Position numbers and translations under genes: made by a program
Shown here: in pieces, positions 10,058 through 22,140 of the stretch
How positions within the stretch are numbered: position 1 is the stretch's first letter
Layout of the letters: each line of letters opens with the position of its first letter
The notes under the pieces: generated by a model
Database searches by the model: none
Seen by the model: the letters and a program-made list of their open reading frames with translations, nothing else
What the model was told of the DNA's origin: nothing
Source of the DNA: Stenogyne calaminthoides
Taxonomy: Eukaryota > Streptophyta > Magnoliopsida > Lamiales > Lamiaceae
Length of the DNA stretch: 64,000 bases
Assembly (NCBI GenBank): GCA_037126765.1
Contig: JBBCBC010000022.1
Location: 15,963,758 to 16,027,757 of the forward strand
Direction of reading: 5' to 3'

Positions 10058-11972
10058 TCAGATTTTAGGTACCCCAGTAGAATCGGGTCCTAGGGGGTTA
10101 GAAATACCTTTCAGGATCCAAATAAATCTGGCACCTTTGTTGAACACAGAGGGCTTGATTTGTCTCCCATAAATATCTACATACTCATGCGTCTCTTCAT
10201 ATGCAATCTGGTTAGTATGAGTATTAGTGTGAACCTTGGACAAATCAGAAGACTTGGGATTTTTCATTGAAATTTGTCTTCTTTTGATCCAGTGGGGCTC
10301 AGGTGCAGCAACCCTAGGTTTTTGATTGTAAGGGTAGGTACGACTGCTACCATTAAAAGATTCATATATTTTTGGCATAGATGGTCTTAGCAGTTTACCC
10401 TTAGCTTGCTTGTTAGGCAGCTTGGATTGAGTTGACTTAAGCTGGTATTGTCCCTTACGAGATGGTCCAGACTGAGGCCGACTCTGCTGATTTGGCTGAG
10501 GTCTCTTCAGAAGAACAAGATTCTTCTGTTGATTCCTCGGCTGGTGTCTGATCAGTTGGGGTCCATTTCTATTCCCTTTCTGATCTGGCACTTGCCTTGC
10601 CTGGTCAGCTGATCCTTTTCCCTTATCTGATACAGATTTGGCTTTTTGTGTATCTTGATCAGAAACTCGTTTGGTTACACTTTTCTGATGTGAACTAGAC
10701 GAGGCTTTTGAGGATCCAGAAGGGTTCTCATACCCAATTTCCTTCTTAACAATTGGCGTACGAAAATAGTTGTTCAGATCTTGAATAGTCTTAGAAGATT
10801 TCGTGAAAACCTCTATTTTCTTACGCAAATTGTCCTCAGAAATTTTCAGATTCTCATGTAGTCGGAAGAGTTCATCAAACTTAGCCTGAAGGACTTTGAG
10901 TTCTGCAGCTTATCGTTCATTGAGAGCCAACTCTTCCTTAATCAGCTTTCCTTGATCAGTAGTACTAACTTTCAGAAACTCCAGTTCTTTAGTCATCTTC
11001 TGAACAATTTCAGCGATCTTAGTTCAGCTGCTTTACTTGCCTCAATATCCTTGACAAGCCAAATATTCTCAGCCCTTAGGTTATCGTTCTCAACTTTCAC
11101 TCGTGTGTAGGTATCTATTGTATTAGAGAGATCATCAAGCAATTGGTCATTGTAGACGTGCAGGTTAACTCTCCAGCAGATGTGTTAAGCACAACAGGTG
11201 TAAAACAAGAAACCACAGAAGGTTTAGAGATTACCTCAGACTGGTCAGTTTCTCTGGCCATCAGACAGATGTAATCATCAGATGAGAAGTTCATATCGTC
11301 GACATCGTCAGTAGTGGTAATCAGACAGAAATCTTCAACAGATGAGTAGCCTGAGTCATCTGAAAGCAGATAGGAATCATCAATGCCAGATGTGTCGGCA
11401 ACCATTGCTTTTCTATCTCGGAACCTTTGTTCTCTTCTGTTTTGCTTTTCTTCTCTCTCCTTGGGAGTCAGATCGGGGCAATCAGCATTGTAGTGACCTG
11501 GTTTCTGACAGTTGTAACAAACCCTTGAATCTCCAGAATTTCCTCTGTTAGGTGAATCATTTCTTCAGTATGATCTGTCAGGAAACTTTCCACTCTGTCT
11601 GTAATCAGAACCTTTCTTATCTGATCTTTCATCTCGTCTGTTCTCTCTGCGATCCTCTCTCCGATCATCTTTTCGGCCATCTTTGTGATCATCTTTTCGG
11701 TCACCTCTTCTATTGTCCCTATCATCTGAAGAACGATACCTCTCTTGTGATCTGTCAGAAGATCTTCGATCTCTTCCTCTGCTTCATCGATAGTCTTCAT
11801 AGAACTTTCTGTACTTGCCCATCTGAACATTTGTTCGTTCAAGTTTTCTTGTTAGAAGTGCAATCTGTTCGGCCTGGCTGATGATGTTTCCAAGTGGTTC
11901 AACAATTCGTGAACTGCTACTGGTTGCCTGGAATGCAACAGATTTAGCTGAGTTTGCAGCAGCTTCAGCAGG

Positions 11973-13685
11973 TGTTGGGGTTATACTGGAAAGTATGCTT
12001 TTACTTTGTATAACCAAACTGAATTTCTGTCTTATTTTCTGAAATAAATTATTTATCACTGATTCTTTAAATATCATTGAATATTACATATATTTACTGC
12101 ATAACTGTTCAATAAATAGTACGTGTTACATTGTAGTTAATTTAGTGATACCAGATCACAAAAGATTAAATTAACAGTCCCTTGTAACTAAAAGTACGTT
12201 GTTCACGACCTAGATGGAAATGAACAATCCATCGTAAAAGGTTGAAGTGTAAGGCTCGGATTGGCTTGTCTTGACCAAGAGATTACACTAGTGCATGACT
12301 GATGCACTGAATAGGACCTACAGGAGGATAAATTCTTCAGCACTGAATTAGGAAGAATTAGACCTCAGTGGTTCGTTATTTCTTAATCTTCGTCCCTTAA
12401 ATAGGATCGTGTGTCGTTAGTAATTATTGCTTTGACTTATGACGGGTAGAGAATCAATGAGATTCAATACCTTATATCTTGGGCAATATTATTGGTCACA
12501 TGCGATTGCTAAGATTTAATACGAAGAATCGTGTGCAAGTACGCTTGTTCGATTTGCCCCCTTGGGAGGTTCATAAGATTTATCATACCAAATCTTGCAA
12601 GTGGAATTAGTTTCTGGTATGGATAATAATGTTGAACCATTCCTTGACCAAGGACAAAAGATATTAATTAATGGAAAACTATTTCAGTGGCTTGAATTAA
12701 TTAATGGGCTAGATAATCTTAAACACGGGAAATAATAACTGGGAGCCATATTAACAGTAATATGGGTTAAGATGGATAGTGCAATATTAATTATGTAGTG
12801 GGATTAATTAATATTTATGGGCTTGAATAATATTGTGGCTCAATATTGGAAATTCAAGATCCATTGGAAGGTCCAATCTTAATTCTCCTAAAGGCCCCTC
12901 AAATAGCCCAAAGATAAATTTCAATAACTGAAAAAGGTGTTTAAAATAAAATAAATTATTGTTGCTTATTTTTTCCAAAATTTTCGAAAATATTAAAGGA
13001 AGATTTTCTTGATTTTCTTGGAAAGATTTTATGGAATATGTATTTTTGAAATACAAGATTATCCCATAAATTCAAGAAAAGTCAAAGATCCTATTTCTTC
13101 TCTATTTAATGGGAAATTTTCGAAAACCCCTTAATATAAGGAGGTGGGATTTTTATGGAATATTTTAATTATAGAGAAAAGAATATATTGGATATATTCA
13201 AGATTTCTTGGAGATCAAGAAAAAGATTTTCCCATCTTATTCCTAGGGCAAAAATCGGCCACCACCTAGTATTATAAATAGGGGATGAATTTTTTATCCC
13301 CAAGTGCAATTCCGTGTGTTGGAAAAATTAAAAATCCACAAAGGTGGTGCAACATAATTTTATTTTTCCCTTTTGTTAAATTGTTCACGAGTTCCTACCA
13401 CCGGATTGTTGAACGAGGATAAGGGAATACTTGAGAAGGTCTATTGGTGTGTTCGTGTGAACGGGATCCATCTTCTCAACGGTTGTCACTCCGAGAGGTT
13501 AGTTCACGTAAACACATAGTAATTCCGCATGCGTAAGATTTATATGAACTGTTTATATGCATGATTTATTGTTGAATTATTATTTGAATTAATATAGGAG
13601 TAATTCATGCTAGTAATAATTGTTATAATTAAATTTGTATTTAAATATTCATCCCGAATAGACCCGGGCAATTAATTCCCCAACA
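11973..13685 (+). mobile_element. Solo LTR 'S' inserted in E1 gag
   Basis: It begins TGTTGGGG and ends CCCCAACA, with the 5-bp duplication GCAGG on each side (11968-11972 and 13686-13690). TATAAATA at 13273-13280 sets a plus orientation. There is no PBS, polypurine tract or coding sequence, so this is the 1,713-bp product of LTR-LTR recombination. Its sequence does not resemble the Sirevirus LTRs nearby. Confidence 0.92.
13273..13280 (+). promoter_or_regulatory. TATA box of solo LTR S
   Basis: TATAAATA followed by GGGG, about 400 bases from the LTR end. It leaves U3 at about 1.3 kb and R-U5 at about 0.4 kb. Confidence 0.7.
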
Positions 13686-14492
13686 GCAGGGACATCATCT
13701 GATCCTTGTCCTCTCTCAATCAGGTCAAACTCATGGGCTTTCAAACTGAAGATTAGATCATTTGGCTTCATTATAGAAATATCTTGACAGTCACCTTGGT
13801 ATCCCATTTCTTAGTCAACGATCTGAAAATCTTGTAGTTGATATCCATGTTTGACATTACTCGTCCTAGATCATGAAGTCGGTTGACTCCTCGTGTGACC
13901 CTTCCATCAAATTGATCAACTATTTCATTCGGTAGCATCTTGAGTTTCTCAAATACAACTAGCTCAGCTTGCAGTATGCTATCCTTGATCTGTTCATTTC
14001 CTCTGCAGATTTCAGCAAGCGTATCCCAAACTTCCTTAGCTGTCTTCAGGTACTTCACTTTCTCTCGTGTAGTAGCATCCATAGTTTTCATGATGAGATG
14101 TCTGGCAACAGTATCCAGATTAGACAATTTCCTCTCATCTGCATCCATCAGAGAGGGACTCTTTCTGATTCTTGCTCCAACTGGTTGTGTAGGATCTCGT
14201 CCTGCTTCAGCTGTGTTATAGTGATAGATGATAATCAGTCCTATCTCAAGAATCTCATCCATTCTGTTGCTAATCACTCCCAGATGGTCTCTCATGTCGA
14301 TGGACCAATCTACATACTCATCAACAGAAAACATGGGTAGATTATGATGCATACCTGAAGTGTTATCCATGCTTGTGGTGATTTTGAAAAATATGAGTTT
14401 TAAAAACGGTTTTCAAAGATCAGTTCAAGTGACCACAAAAGTTCTTCCTCAAGAACCAATGATATTCAAAGCCAGTGGTCGGAAAAACCACT

Positions 14493-14504
14493 GCTCTGAT
14501 ACCA
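14493..14504 (-). promoter_or_regulatory. Primer-binding site of E1
   Basis: TGGTATCAGAGC on the minus strand, two bases after the LTR end CCTACA. It matches the 3' end of plant initiator tRNA-Met. Confidence 0.9.
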
Positions 14505-14506
14505 CT

Positions 14507-14714
14507 TGTAGGTCCCGAACGCATTTCAGTGAGGGTTGAAGTCTAGAGTGGAGGGGTGAATAGACTTCATAAACTTTTAGTGGATCAGATGTGATTTGCA
14601 CGTATGTCTGATCAGAGTGCGATGTGAATCAGTTTGGACTGATATCCGACTTACTAATTTGTCAAGCAAATCAATTCGGCGTATATCAGTTTAACTGATG
14701 GTGCGGAAGATAAG
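14507..14714 (-). repeat. E1 5' LTR, piece 1 of 3 (U5 end)
   Basis: On the plus strand it begins TGTAGGTCCCGAACG, the reverse complement of an LTR end, and runs to ATAAG at 14710-14714. It continues at 33229, after the composite insertion, with TTAACCCGTGTGAAAACC. That is the order seen in the uninterrupted B1 LTR. Confidence 0.88.
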
Positions 14715-15078
14715 TGTAGGTCCCAAACGGGTTTTGTGAGGGCAGAAGTCTAGAGGAGAGGGGTGAATAGACTTCTGAAAACTTTTCGTGCTGATCAGGT
14801 GTGATTTGCAGATTGCCTGATCAGAGTGCTAGTGAGTCAGTTTGGACTGATGTTCAATCTTACTGAGTGCCTGAGGGCAGATCAGTTTGATATCTGTCAG
14901 TTTAACCGAGAGTGCGGAAGCTTGTAAATAGCCGTGTAAAAAACCAGTTTATCAAAACAGATTCTTAAGTCAATTTTCAACCGGCTGACTAAGGTGTCAA
15001 CCTGATCAGATCAGTTGCTTGGTGCAGACTGAGCTTAACTTAGAATATGTATGCAGTTTTAAACTCAGTTGTGTGAAT
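14715..15078 (-). repeat. LTR fragment F (B2-like U5)
   Basis: It begins TGTAGGTCCC directly after the ATAAG target copy and matches the first 360 bases of the B2 5' LTR at 56185. It stops at GTGTGAAT, where the A1 LTR starts. The remainder of this LTR is missing on the far side of A12. Confidence 0.8.
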
Positions 15079-16789
15079 TGTTGGGATATTTTAGTTTTGA
15101 TAATTTATGCCAAAACATTATCAACTTGTGTTATTCAAGCTAATTTACAGGTAACAAGTTAAGGGGGAACGAAAGAACAAATTGAGGGGGAACTCACGAA
15201 ATCAGAAGAAGAAGATCGAGATCAGACGAGGCTGCAGACGAGAATGATCGAGATCAGATGAGTAAGATGAGTTCCGGAGTCAACTGATGAGCTGTGCAAA
15301 ATCAGAAGTGAAGAAAAGCTAAAGCCAGCAAATCAGAAGAGAAGGTTGCAGATCAGAAGATGAGCAAAAGAGACTGATCGAGATCAGACGTGATCGAGAT
15401 CAGATATGATAACCTGATATGCTAACCTGATGTACTGACCTGATGCTATCCTGAGATGCTGAACTAAAGATATGATGATCTGATCAGTCGAGCTGATCAG
15501 ATCAGGCAAAGAAGAAATCAGATAGCCTGAGTCAATGTGACCTGAGGGTCAGGATGTCTGAATTCAGAAGAGCTGAACTCAGTAAGCCTGAGTGTCAGTA
15601 TGCCTGATCAGACAAAGTCTGCTGAAGAAAAGTCTGTTGAATCAAGAAACCTGAGACTCAGATAGAACTGAAGAAACTGAAGACTGAGTATGTCACTGAA
15701 GACACTGAGGCTCAGATAACCTGAAGCCTCAGACAGAACTGAAGATCCTGAGACTCAGAAGAAACTGAAGAATATAGTCGTTATATTCAGCTGACGTGGA
15801 TCAATGAGAGGAAGACGACAAGCCTAAAAAAGCTGCAAAAAGCTACAACGTAGTATGGATTTGAATGTGATTCTCTCCAACGGTAACATTCAAATCCACA
15901 CTATAAATACAAGTTCTTCCTTCGTTATCAAGTGTGGATGAATGTGGAAGAGTGTGGAGAATGTAGCAAACGATGCTACAGAGCTAAGAAGATATGGGTT
16001 CCAGCAGTTCCCAACCAAGGTCGTGTGCTAGATGATGCGAGTCTTGAAATATGGCCTGATCGTAGCATGGCTAAGGCAGTCAACACAAGGCACGTTGAAA
16101 TGAATTGTGCTCCCGATCCTATATACTCAAGCATTCCCACCATAGAACACAGAGCAAGAAATACATGCATATATTCAAGAGTGTTCTTCCCTAGATCTAA
16201 GCACAAATGTACTATCCTAAGCTTAGAGATATTTTCCCATCCTTAGCATTGAGGTTAAACAAATGTAAGGGAAAATCTCAACCTAGTTGGAAACCAAACA
16301 AACCTCTACCCAAATCAGTTTGAGTTAGGTTAAGTTTGTCACCGCAAGATTTCGGACTAGGGATTCTAGTTTCTGATTTCTGGGTTCGGTTGAGTGTAAA
16401 CTCGGTAAACATCTATAGGCAATCCCGTAAGGGTTATAAGCCCCGTTTGAGTGCGAACTCGGTAAACATCTGTTGGGTGTTGGACTAACACATAAAACTA
16501 AGTCCAGTAGGTGAAGTTGGTTAAGTTGGTTAAATTGGTGCCCCGAAAGGGAAGAGTGGATATAGGGCGGGTTTCGTCTGAACCACTATAAAATCTTGTG
16601 TGTTCTTTACAGCTTTATGTTTATACTTGTCATATGCATTCGATTACAAGCAAAACAACAACACATTGTTCTTAAAAGCAAAAAATTTTGAATCACTCTG
16701 CCCTCACCCCTATTTTATATGCATCACACGACATGTTCGCTTCCGAACGCGCAAAATGGGTTTTTCTCCACTTAAAATCGGAACCAACA
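15079..16789 (+). repeat. A1: 5' LTR of element A12
   Basis: TGTTGGGATATTTTAG to CGGAACCAACA, 1,711 bp. U3 includes a degenerate CTGAAGACTCAG-type repeat zone (about 15650-15770), then TGACGTGG and CAATGAGAGG, then the core promoter. ORFs inside it, such as 15932-16246, match nothing and are shared only with the other A LTR copy. Confidence 0.9.
15856..15909 (+). promoter_or_regulatory. Core promoter with 13-bp hairpin (A1 LTR)
   Basis: TGGATTTGAATGT and ACATTCAAATCCA are a perfect inverted repeat around a 17-base loop holding CTCCAACGG (15875-15883). TATAAATA lies at 15902-15909, three bases after the second arm. The same block is at 17795-17850 (A2), in A4 at CTCCAACGG 36689-36697 and in A5 at 38439-38447. 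A3 (35004-35012) carries one mismatch in the left arm. Confidence 0.7.
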
Positions 16790-17024
16790 ATTGGTATCAG
16801 AGCGGGGAGTTCAACAGATCACTATTTTCAAAGTGATCACCTGAGCTGATCCTTTTTTAAAACCCGTCTCTGATCTGATACCAACAATTGGTATCAGAGC
16901 GGGAGTTCTAAAGATCACAGCTTTCAAAGTGACCACCTGAACTGATCTTTTTAAAATAAAAACCCGATCTCTGCAAATGCATATATTTTAAATGTTTTGG
17001 CATCATTATCAAAAAGGGGGAAAT
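16790..17024 (+). other. Interior of A12: duplicated PBS and polypurine tract
   Basis: PBS TGGTATCAGAGC at 16792-16803 and again at 16889-16900, each followed by the same GGGAGTTC...GATCAC sequence. The second copy is preceded by CTGATACCAA, which forms a 10-bp inverted repeat with TTGGTATCAG. AAAAAGGGGGAAA at 17011-17023 abuts the second LTR. There is no ORF. Confidence 0.85.
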
Positions 17025-17905
17025 TGTTGGGATATTTTAGTTTTGATAATTTATGCCAAAACATTATCAACTTGTGTTATTCAAGCTAATTTACAAGTAA
17101 CAAGTTAAGGGGGAACGAAAGAACAAATTGAGGGGGAACTCACGAAATCAGAAGAAGAAGATCGAGATCAGACGAGGCTGCAGACGAGAATGATCGAGAT
17201 CAGATGAGTAAGATGAGTTCCGGAGTCAACTGATGAGTTGTGCAAAATCAGAAGTGAAGAAAAGATAAAGCCAGCAAATCAGAAGAGAAGGTTGCAGATC
17301 AGAAGATGAGCAAAAGAGACTGATCGAGATCAGAAGTGATCGAGATCAGATATGATAACCTGATATGCTAACCTGATGTACTGACCTGATGCTATCCTGA
17401 GATGCTGAACTAAAGATATGATGATCCGTCGGTCCGAAATCAGATCGTGCAAAGAAGAATTCAGATAGCTTTGAGTCAATGTGACTGAGGGTCGATATCC
17501 GAATTCGGAAGAGCCAACTCGAAGCCCGAGTGTCAAGATGCTCGACGTATAAAAGTCTGCTGAAGAAAAGTCTGTTGAATCAAGAAACCTGAGACTCATA
17601 TAGAATCAAGAAATCAAGACCGAGTATGTCATCAAGACACCGAGGCTCGGATAACTCAAGCCTCGAGATGTAATCAAGATCCTGAGACTCAGAAGAAACT
17701 GAAGAATATAGTCGTTATATTCAGCTGACGTGGATCAATGAGAGGAAGACGACAAGCCTAAAAAAGCTGCAAAAAGCTACAACGTAGTATGGATTTGAAT
17801 GTGATTCTCTCCAACGGTAACATTCAAATCCACACTATAAATACAAGTTCTTCCTTCATTATCAAGTGTGGACGAATGTGGAAGAGTGTGGAGAATGTAG
17901 CAAAC
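17025..17905 (+). repeat. A2: 3' LTR of A12, first part
   Basis: Matches A1 almost base for base, except for an island at about 17424-17690 where differences crowd at CTGA/TCAG sites. It ends in the target CAAAC (17901-17905). The LTR resumes at 32473. Confidence 0.9.
17901..17905. repeat. Target-site duplication of B1 (left copy)
   Basis: CAAAC here and at 32468-32472. The undisturbed A1 LTR has a single CAAAC at the same place (GTAGCAAACGATGC). Confidence 0.95.
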
Positions 17906-19458
17906 TGTTGGGAAATTTATAGTTTTGATGAAAGTTCCAACAACACATGTAATAGGACCAAATGACACATAGGTAGTCGATGTTTATATTACTCCGATAG
18001 GAGACCATTGATAATTATCAGATAGAACAACCGATGTAATAGATAGGTCACATATTGAGGGGGAACTCAATATGTATAGGTCAGATCTGAAGACTCAAAG
18101 AACAAGCTGATATCCGACAGGCCGGAACGCTAGAAAAGAACAGAAGATCAGATCGATCTGATCCAGTAAGATATCTCAGCTGAAGTCATGAAGCTCAAAC
18201 TCAGGATACTCAAAGATCAGACCAGAAGACCTACATCAGCCGGGTCTGCTAGTTGAAGCTAAGTCAACCGGCATCCAAGACTTATCAGAAGATCGATCGA
18301 TTCAGATCGATCGTCACCACCGTGAAATCTGATGTTTCACCTGATCATACGTCTATGATCTGAACAAGAAGAATGTCAAGCTTAGTTGGAAGAACAAAGA
18401 CCAAAAGTAAGTCCGCTATCCAATAAGAACAAGACACGATGATCGGAGCCCGGCGATTATGGGATTTGATTTTGCCTCTCAGAACGGCTACAAAGTACAA
18501 GTTCACGCTTTCGGCCATGCCGTTCCTGAAGCTAGTCACATCAAGCCTGCAAGTCTACCAAATATAGCCTGAAGTTCAAATTGCTCTCCAACGGCTCTTT
18601 GATTTCAAGGTCTATATATATGGGATTACACTTTAGAGTGAGATACGGAAATAACGAACGAAAAACGCTGAACAATCAAGAAGCTCAAGCTAACTTCAGA
18701 TTTCCGCACAAGAACACGTTCAAGAAGAATATTTTTATTAAGTGTTCATCCCATAAGTTCTTAGCATAGAAATCTTTTCATCTAGCTGATTAGGCTACTT
18801 ATACGCAAGAAAAGATTTCATAGTTGGAACCTCAACAATCTTACCCAAACCCCCAAGTTAGGTTAAGTTGTTTAGCAAGATTTCAGACTAGGGTTTCTAG
18901 TTCTCGATTTAAGGATCGGTTGAGTGTGAACTCTTTAAACATCTAGTTGGTGTAATTGTGTTAGACTTACACATAAAACAAAGTCCAGGGCTGGTTAAGT
19001 CGGTGCCCCTTTTGATAGGGAAGAGTGGACGTAGGACTGGTTTGTCCGAACCACTATAAATCTTGTGTGCCACTACTGCTTTGATTAACTGTTCACATAA
19101 TCGCACACAACCTTTAAAGCGCTTACATATTCCAAGTTGAGATCAACAAAGCACCAAGCTTCGATCCGATCATACTTTTACACTTCATCAAACCGATTAA
19201 AAGATTAATCTTGGAATCTGATTTATCAAAACTGGTTTTTCACACGGGTAAAACTTAAGCTTCCGCACACATCAGTTAAACTGATAGTTACCGAACCGAC
19301 CGGCTTCAGCGACAAGAAGTTGGTTATCACCTAAACCGATTCACTTCGCGACTGATCAAAGCTAATCCCTCACACACGATTCAAGACGAAAAGTTTTCGT
19401 AAGTCTATTCACCCTCCCTCTAGACTTCGCCCCTCACTAAACCCGTTCGGGACCTACA
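17906..19458 (+). repeat. B1 5' LTR
   Basis: Starts TGTTGGGAAATTTATAG and ends TTCGGGACCTACA. Near-perfect ends, but 18100-18500 differs from the 3' LTR at many CTG/CAG positions. Short ORFs inside it are not genes. Confidence 0.93.
18586..18620 (+). promoter_or_regulatory. Core promoter of B1 5' LTR
   Basis: CTCCAACGG (18586-18594), then TATATATA (18613-18620). The 3' LTR has the same CTCCAACGG at 31595-31603. Confidence 0.6.
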
Positions 19459-19460
19459 AG

Positions 19461-19471
19461 TGGTATCGAGC
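19461..19471 (+). promoter_or_regulatory. Primer-binding site of B1 (one base short)
   Basis: TGGTATCGAGC: the usual TGGTATCAGAGC with TCAG reduced to TCG. The change is at the motif that is disturbed throughout B1, so it may be a sequence error rather than a real mutation. Confidence 0.75.
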
Positions 19472-19593
19472 GGTTGGTTCTACGGACCCATCGACTCAGG
19501 TATCATCGATTCTTGAGGAAGAATCTTTGTGGTCAACTGAACTGATCTTGAAAAACCGTTTTTAAATCTCATTCATTTTCCAAAATCACTCAG

Positions 19594-22140
19594 CATGTAT
19601 ATGTCCAACCATCTAGGCTCAATCAGTGGGAGAATGATGGAAGTCATCGAAAGAGGACCCATCATCATTTATTACGACAACCCCGGTCGGGAGAGGAGAT
19701 ACAGACTTTGCCCCGAAGTCTTGTCTGCGAAAAAAGCCCAAATTTTGATGGATGCGTAAGAGAGGAAATCGATACTCTAGATACTATCGCAAGGCATATT
19801 ATCATGAAAACAATGGATAAGGTCACCAAAGAAAAGATTAAGTATCTCAAATCTGCGAAAGCAATGTGGGATACTCTGGCTGAAATATGCGAGGGAAATG
19901 AACAGATAAAAGACAGCCGTCTACAAGCCGAACTGGTGAAGTTCGAGAAACCTTGTCGCTTTCAACGAAACCATCAACGAACTCGATGGAAGAATTACAA
20001 TGTCTATAAACAAGCTTCGAGAACTTGGTAGAGAGATGTCTGATAAAGATATCAACTACAAAATTCTAAGGTCTCTCACCAAGAAGTGGGATATGAAGGT
20101 CACGGTGATCAAGGATTGCCAAGACATCTCAAAAATGAAGCCAAGCAGCTTGTTCTTGAGCCTTAAAGCTCACGAGTTCGATTTGATTGAGAGAGGACAA
20201 GCGGATGAAGATGAGGTGCCCGCCGAAGCCTCAACTTCAAAATCAGTTGCTTTTAAGGCAACCAAAGAAGAGAAACGAAGGCCAACGAACCCGTTGGGAA
20301 TATAGTGAGTCGTGGTAGCAGATCGCTTCGCTACCGTAAAAGCTTGAGAAATCAAACGTCCAACTTGGTAAGTATCGAAGATTCTATAAGGACTATCAAC
20401 ATAGCCGAGGACGAGATAGGAGATCAGCCAACAGATCTCCAGAAAGAACCAGATCTGATGATCGAAGGGATCACAGAGATGAAAGGAAAAGAGATAGTCA
20501 GACGGAGGAAGGAAGAGATAACCAATCAGATAGAAGAAGCTCAGACTACTATCAGAAAGGGAAATCACCTGATAGGTCATACAGACGGAGTGATTCACCC
20601 GAAGGAAAGGAACGTGGATCAAGGAGCGTGGTTTCAACCGTGAGAGAAGCCAGTCACTATAGCGCAGATCGCCTGCACTGACGCCAAGAGAAAGGGAAGA
20701 AAAGAGGAACAGAAGAGAGCAACGTTATAAAGACAGAAGAGCCATGGTTGCTGATACGTCAGGAATTGACGATTCCTATCTGCCCTCTTAGGACTCTGGA
20801 TACTCCTCTGTAGAAGACTTATGCCTGATCAGCAGTGCTGTTGACTTCTATGAAAATGAAGATCTGATATTCTCTTGACGATGATGAGATCTCGCCTCGA
20901 TGGCCGTGGAGGACCAATCTGAGGTAACCTCCAAACCCGCTTTTCGCTTCGGCTTTACACTGCTATCATTAGCACACCTTTGGGAGATCGACCCGCAGCT
21001 CTACTCGAGCAATTGCTTGAGGATCTCTCAAATGCAAAGAGACACTTATGCTATAGTGGAAGTTTAAAATGATAAGTCGAGGACCGTAAATAATCGACTT
21101 TGCTAAAGAAAATGATCTATGTAAAGCCTCCGAACTTAGATCACCGAAACGCCGTAAGGCAACCGAGGAATTTAAAATTCTCGAAGTTAAAGCTTCGATC
21201 AGAGAAGAAGATCAAAGATCACCGGCAATTAACAAAACAAAGAAGTTCGATGACTTCAAAATCCTACAAGCAAAATTCGATGAGTCGCTCCAAAAGCATG
21301 AAAGTCTAAAAATCATCCGAGGACAATCACAAGAAAATGGAGGTTTTTTCAAAATCAACTAAAACCGCTTCAAGACATGAATGCCTATTTTCAACAACGA
21401 TTAATAAGAAGGGACTTGGCTATGACAACCCTTCCACATCCTCAAAAGCCCCTACCGATTCATCTCAAAAAGGTGTATTCAGACGAAGTTTAACAAAAGA
21501 TACATCAAAAGCCAAATATGTATCTAATAAGGAAAAGGACCCGTTGAGCAGTAAGACAAAAGCCTAACCGTAAGGGGAAATTAATGGACCCCAACCGGTA
21601 AAGCATAAGCCGAGAAATCAACAGAAGAACCCAATTCTTCAAGAAACCTCAACCTAATCAACAGATCGAATCGTAAAAAGACAACCCGTAAAAAAGGGAG
21701 TACAATCGAGACCCAATCAAGGTAAGTCGCCTAATAAGCATGCTTCGTAAACTACAAAAACCACCTATGCCTAAAAGATATGAATCTTTTAATGGTAGCA
21801 ACAGTACCTACCCCTATAATCGAAATCTAGGGTCAGCACCAAACCACCTTTGGATAAGAAGAAGACAAAATGAAAAAGGAAAATCCCAAATCTTCTAATT
21901 CATCCAAGGTTCACACTAATAATCATACAAAATATAAAAGCATATAAAGAGATGTATGATTATGTTGACAGTATGGGAGACAAATCAGGCCTTCTCGATC
22001 TAACCGATCACAATAGAAGTGCTCGTTTGTATGGCTTCCCAAAACTAATCCTAACCCCTCGGACCCCAATCCAAAAGGGGTACCTAAAGCCCGATCCGAT
22101 TGCGGTGTTCAAGGTGGGTCGGCCAACAAAGGAGGTGTGC
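19594..22140 (+). pseudogene. gag: gag of B1, heavily frameshifted
   Basis: About 90 bases encoding the usual N-terminus (MDNTSG onward) are missing at 19594. Recognisable pieces: SNHLGSISGRMMEVIERGP; the gag core AMWDTLAEICEGNEQIKDSR (19860-19920); INKLRELGREMSDKDINYKI (about 20000-20060); DLIERGQADEDEVPAEAST; and the basic C-terminal part (MPKRYESFNGSNSTYPYN, about 21770-21810). Few stretches above 100 codons are open. Frames shift often at sites where B2 has CTGA or TCAG. Confidence 0.8.

Larger units (their letters stand above)
10058..14370 (-). pseudogene. gag: gag of E1, split by a solo LTR
   Basis: The start MDNTSGMHHNLPMFS (14368-14370) is the same as in B2 and lies about 120 bases after the PBS. 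The N-terminal UBN2-type gag domain (WDTLAEICRGNEQIKDSIL) ends at 13691. The frame resumes left of the solo LTR at 11972 with SKSVAFQATSS-like sequence. A CCHC zinc knuckle, CYNCQKPGHYNADC, is intact at 11478-11519. Coiled-coil and basic regions follow to a TGA at 10058-10060, after PLGPDSTGVPKI. Several frameshifts occur. Gag would form the particle shell and package RNA. Confidence 0.85.

Noticed and set aside
11552..11881. Plus-strand ORF with CDHLFGHL repeats
   Set aside because: Mirror frame of the Arg/Asp-rich part of E1 gag on the minus strand.
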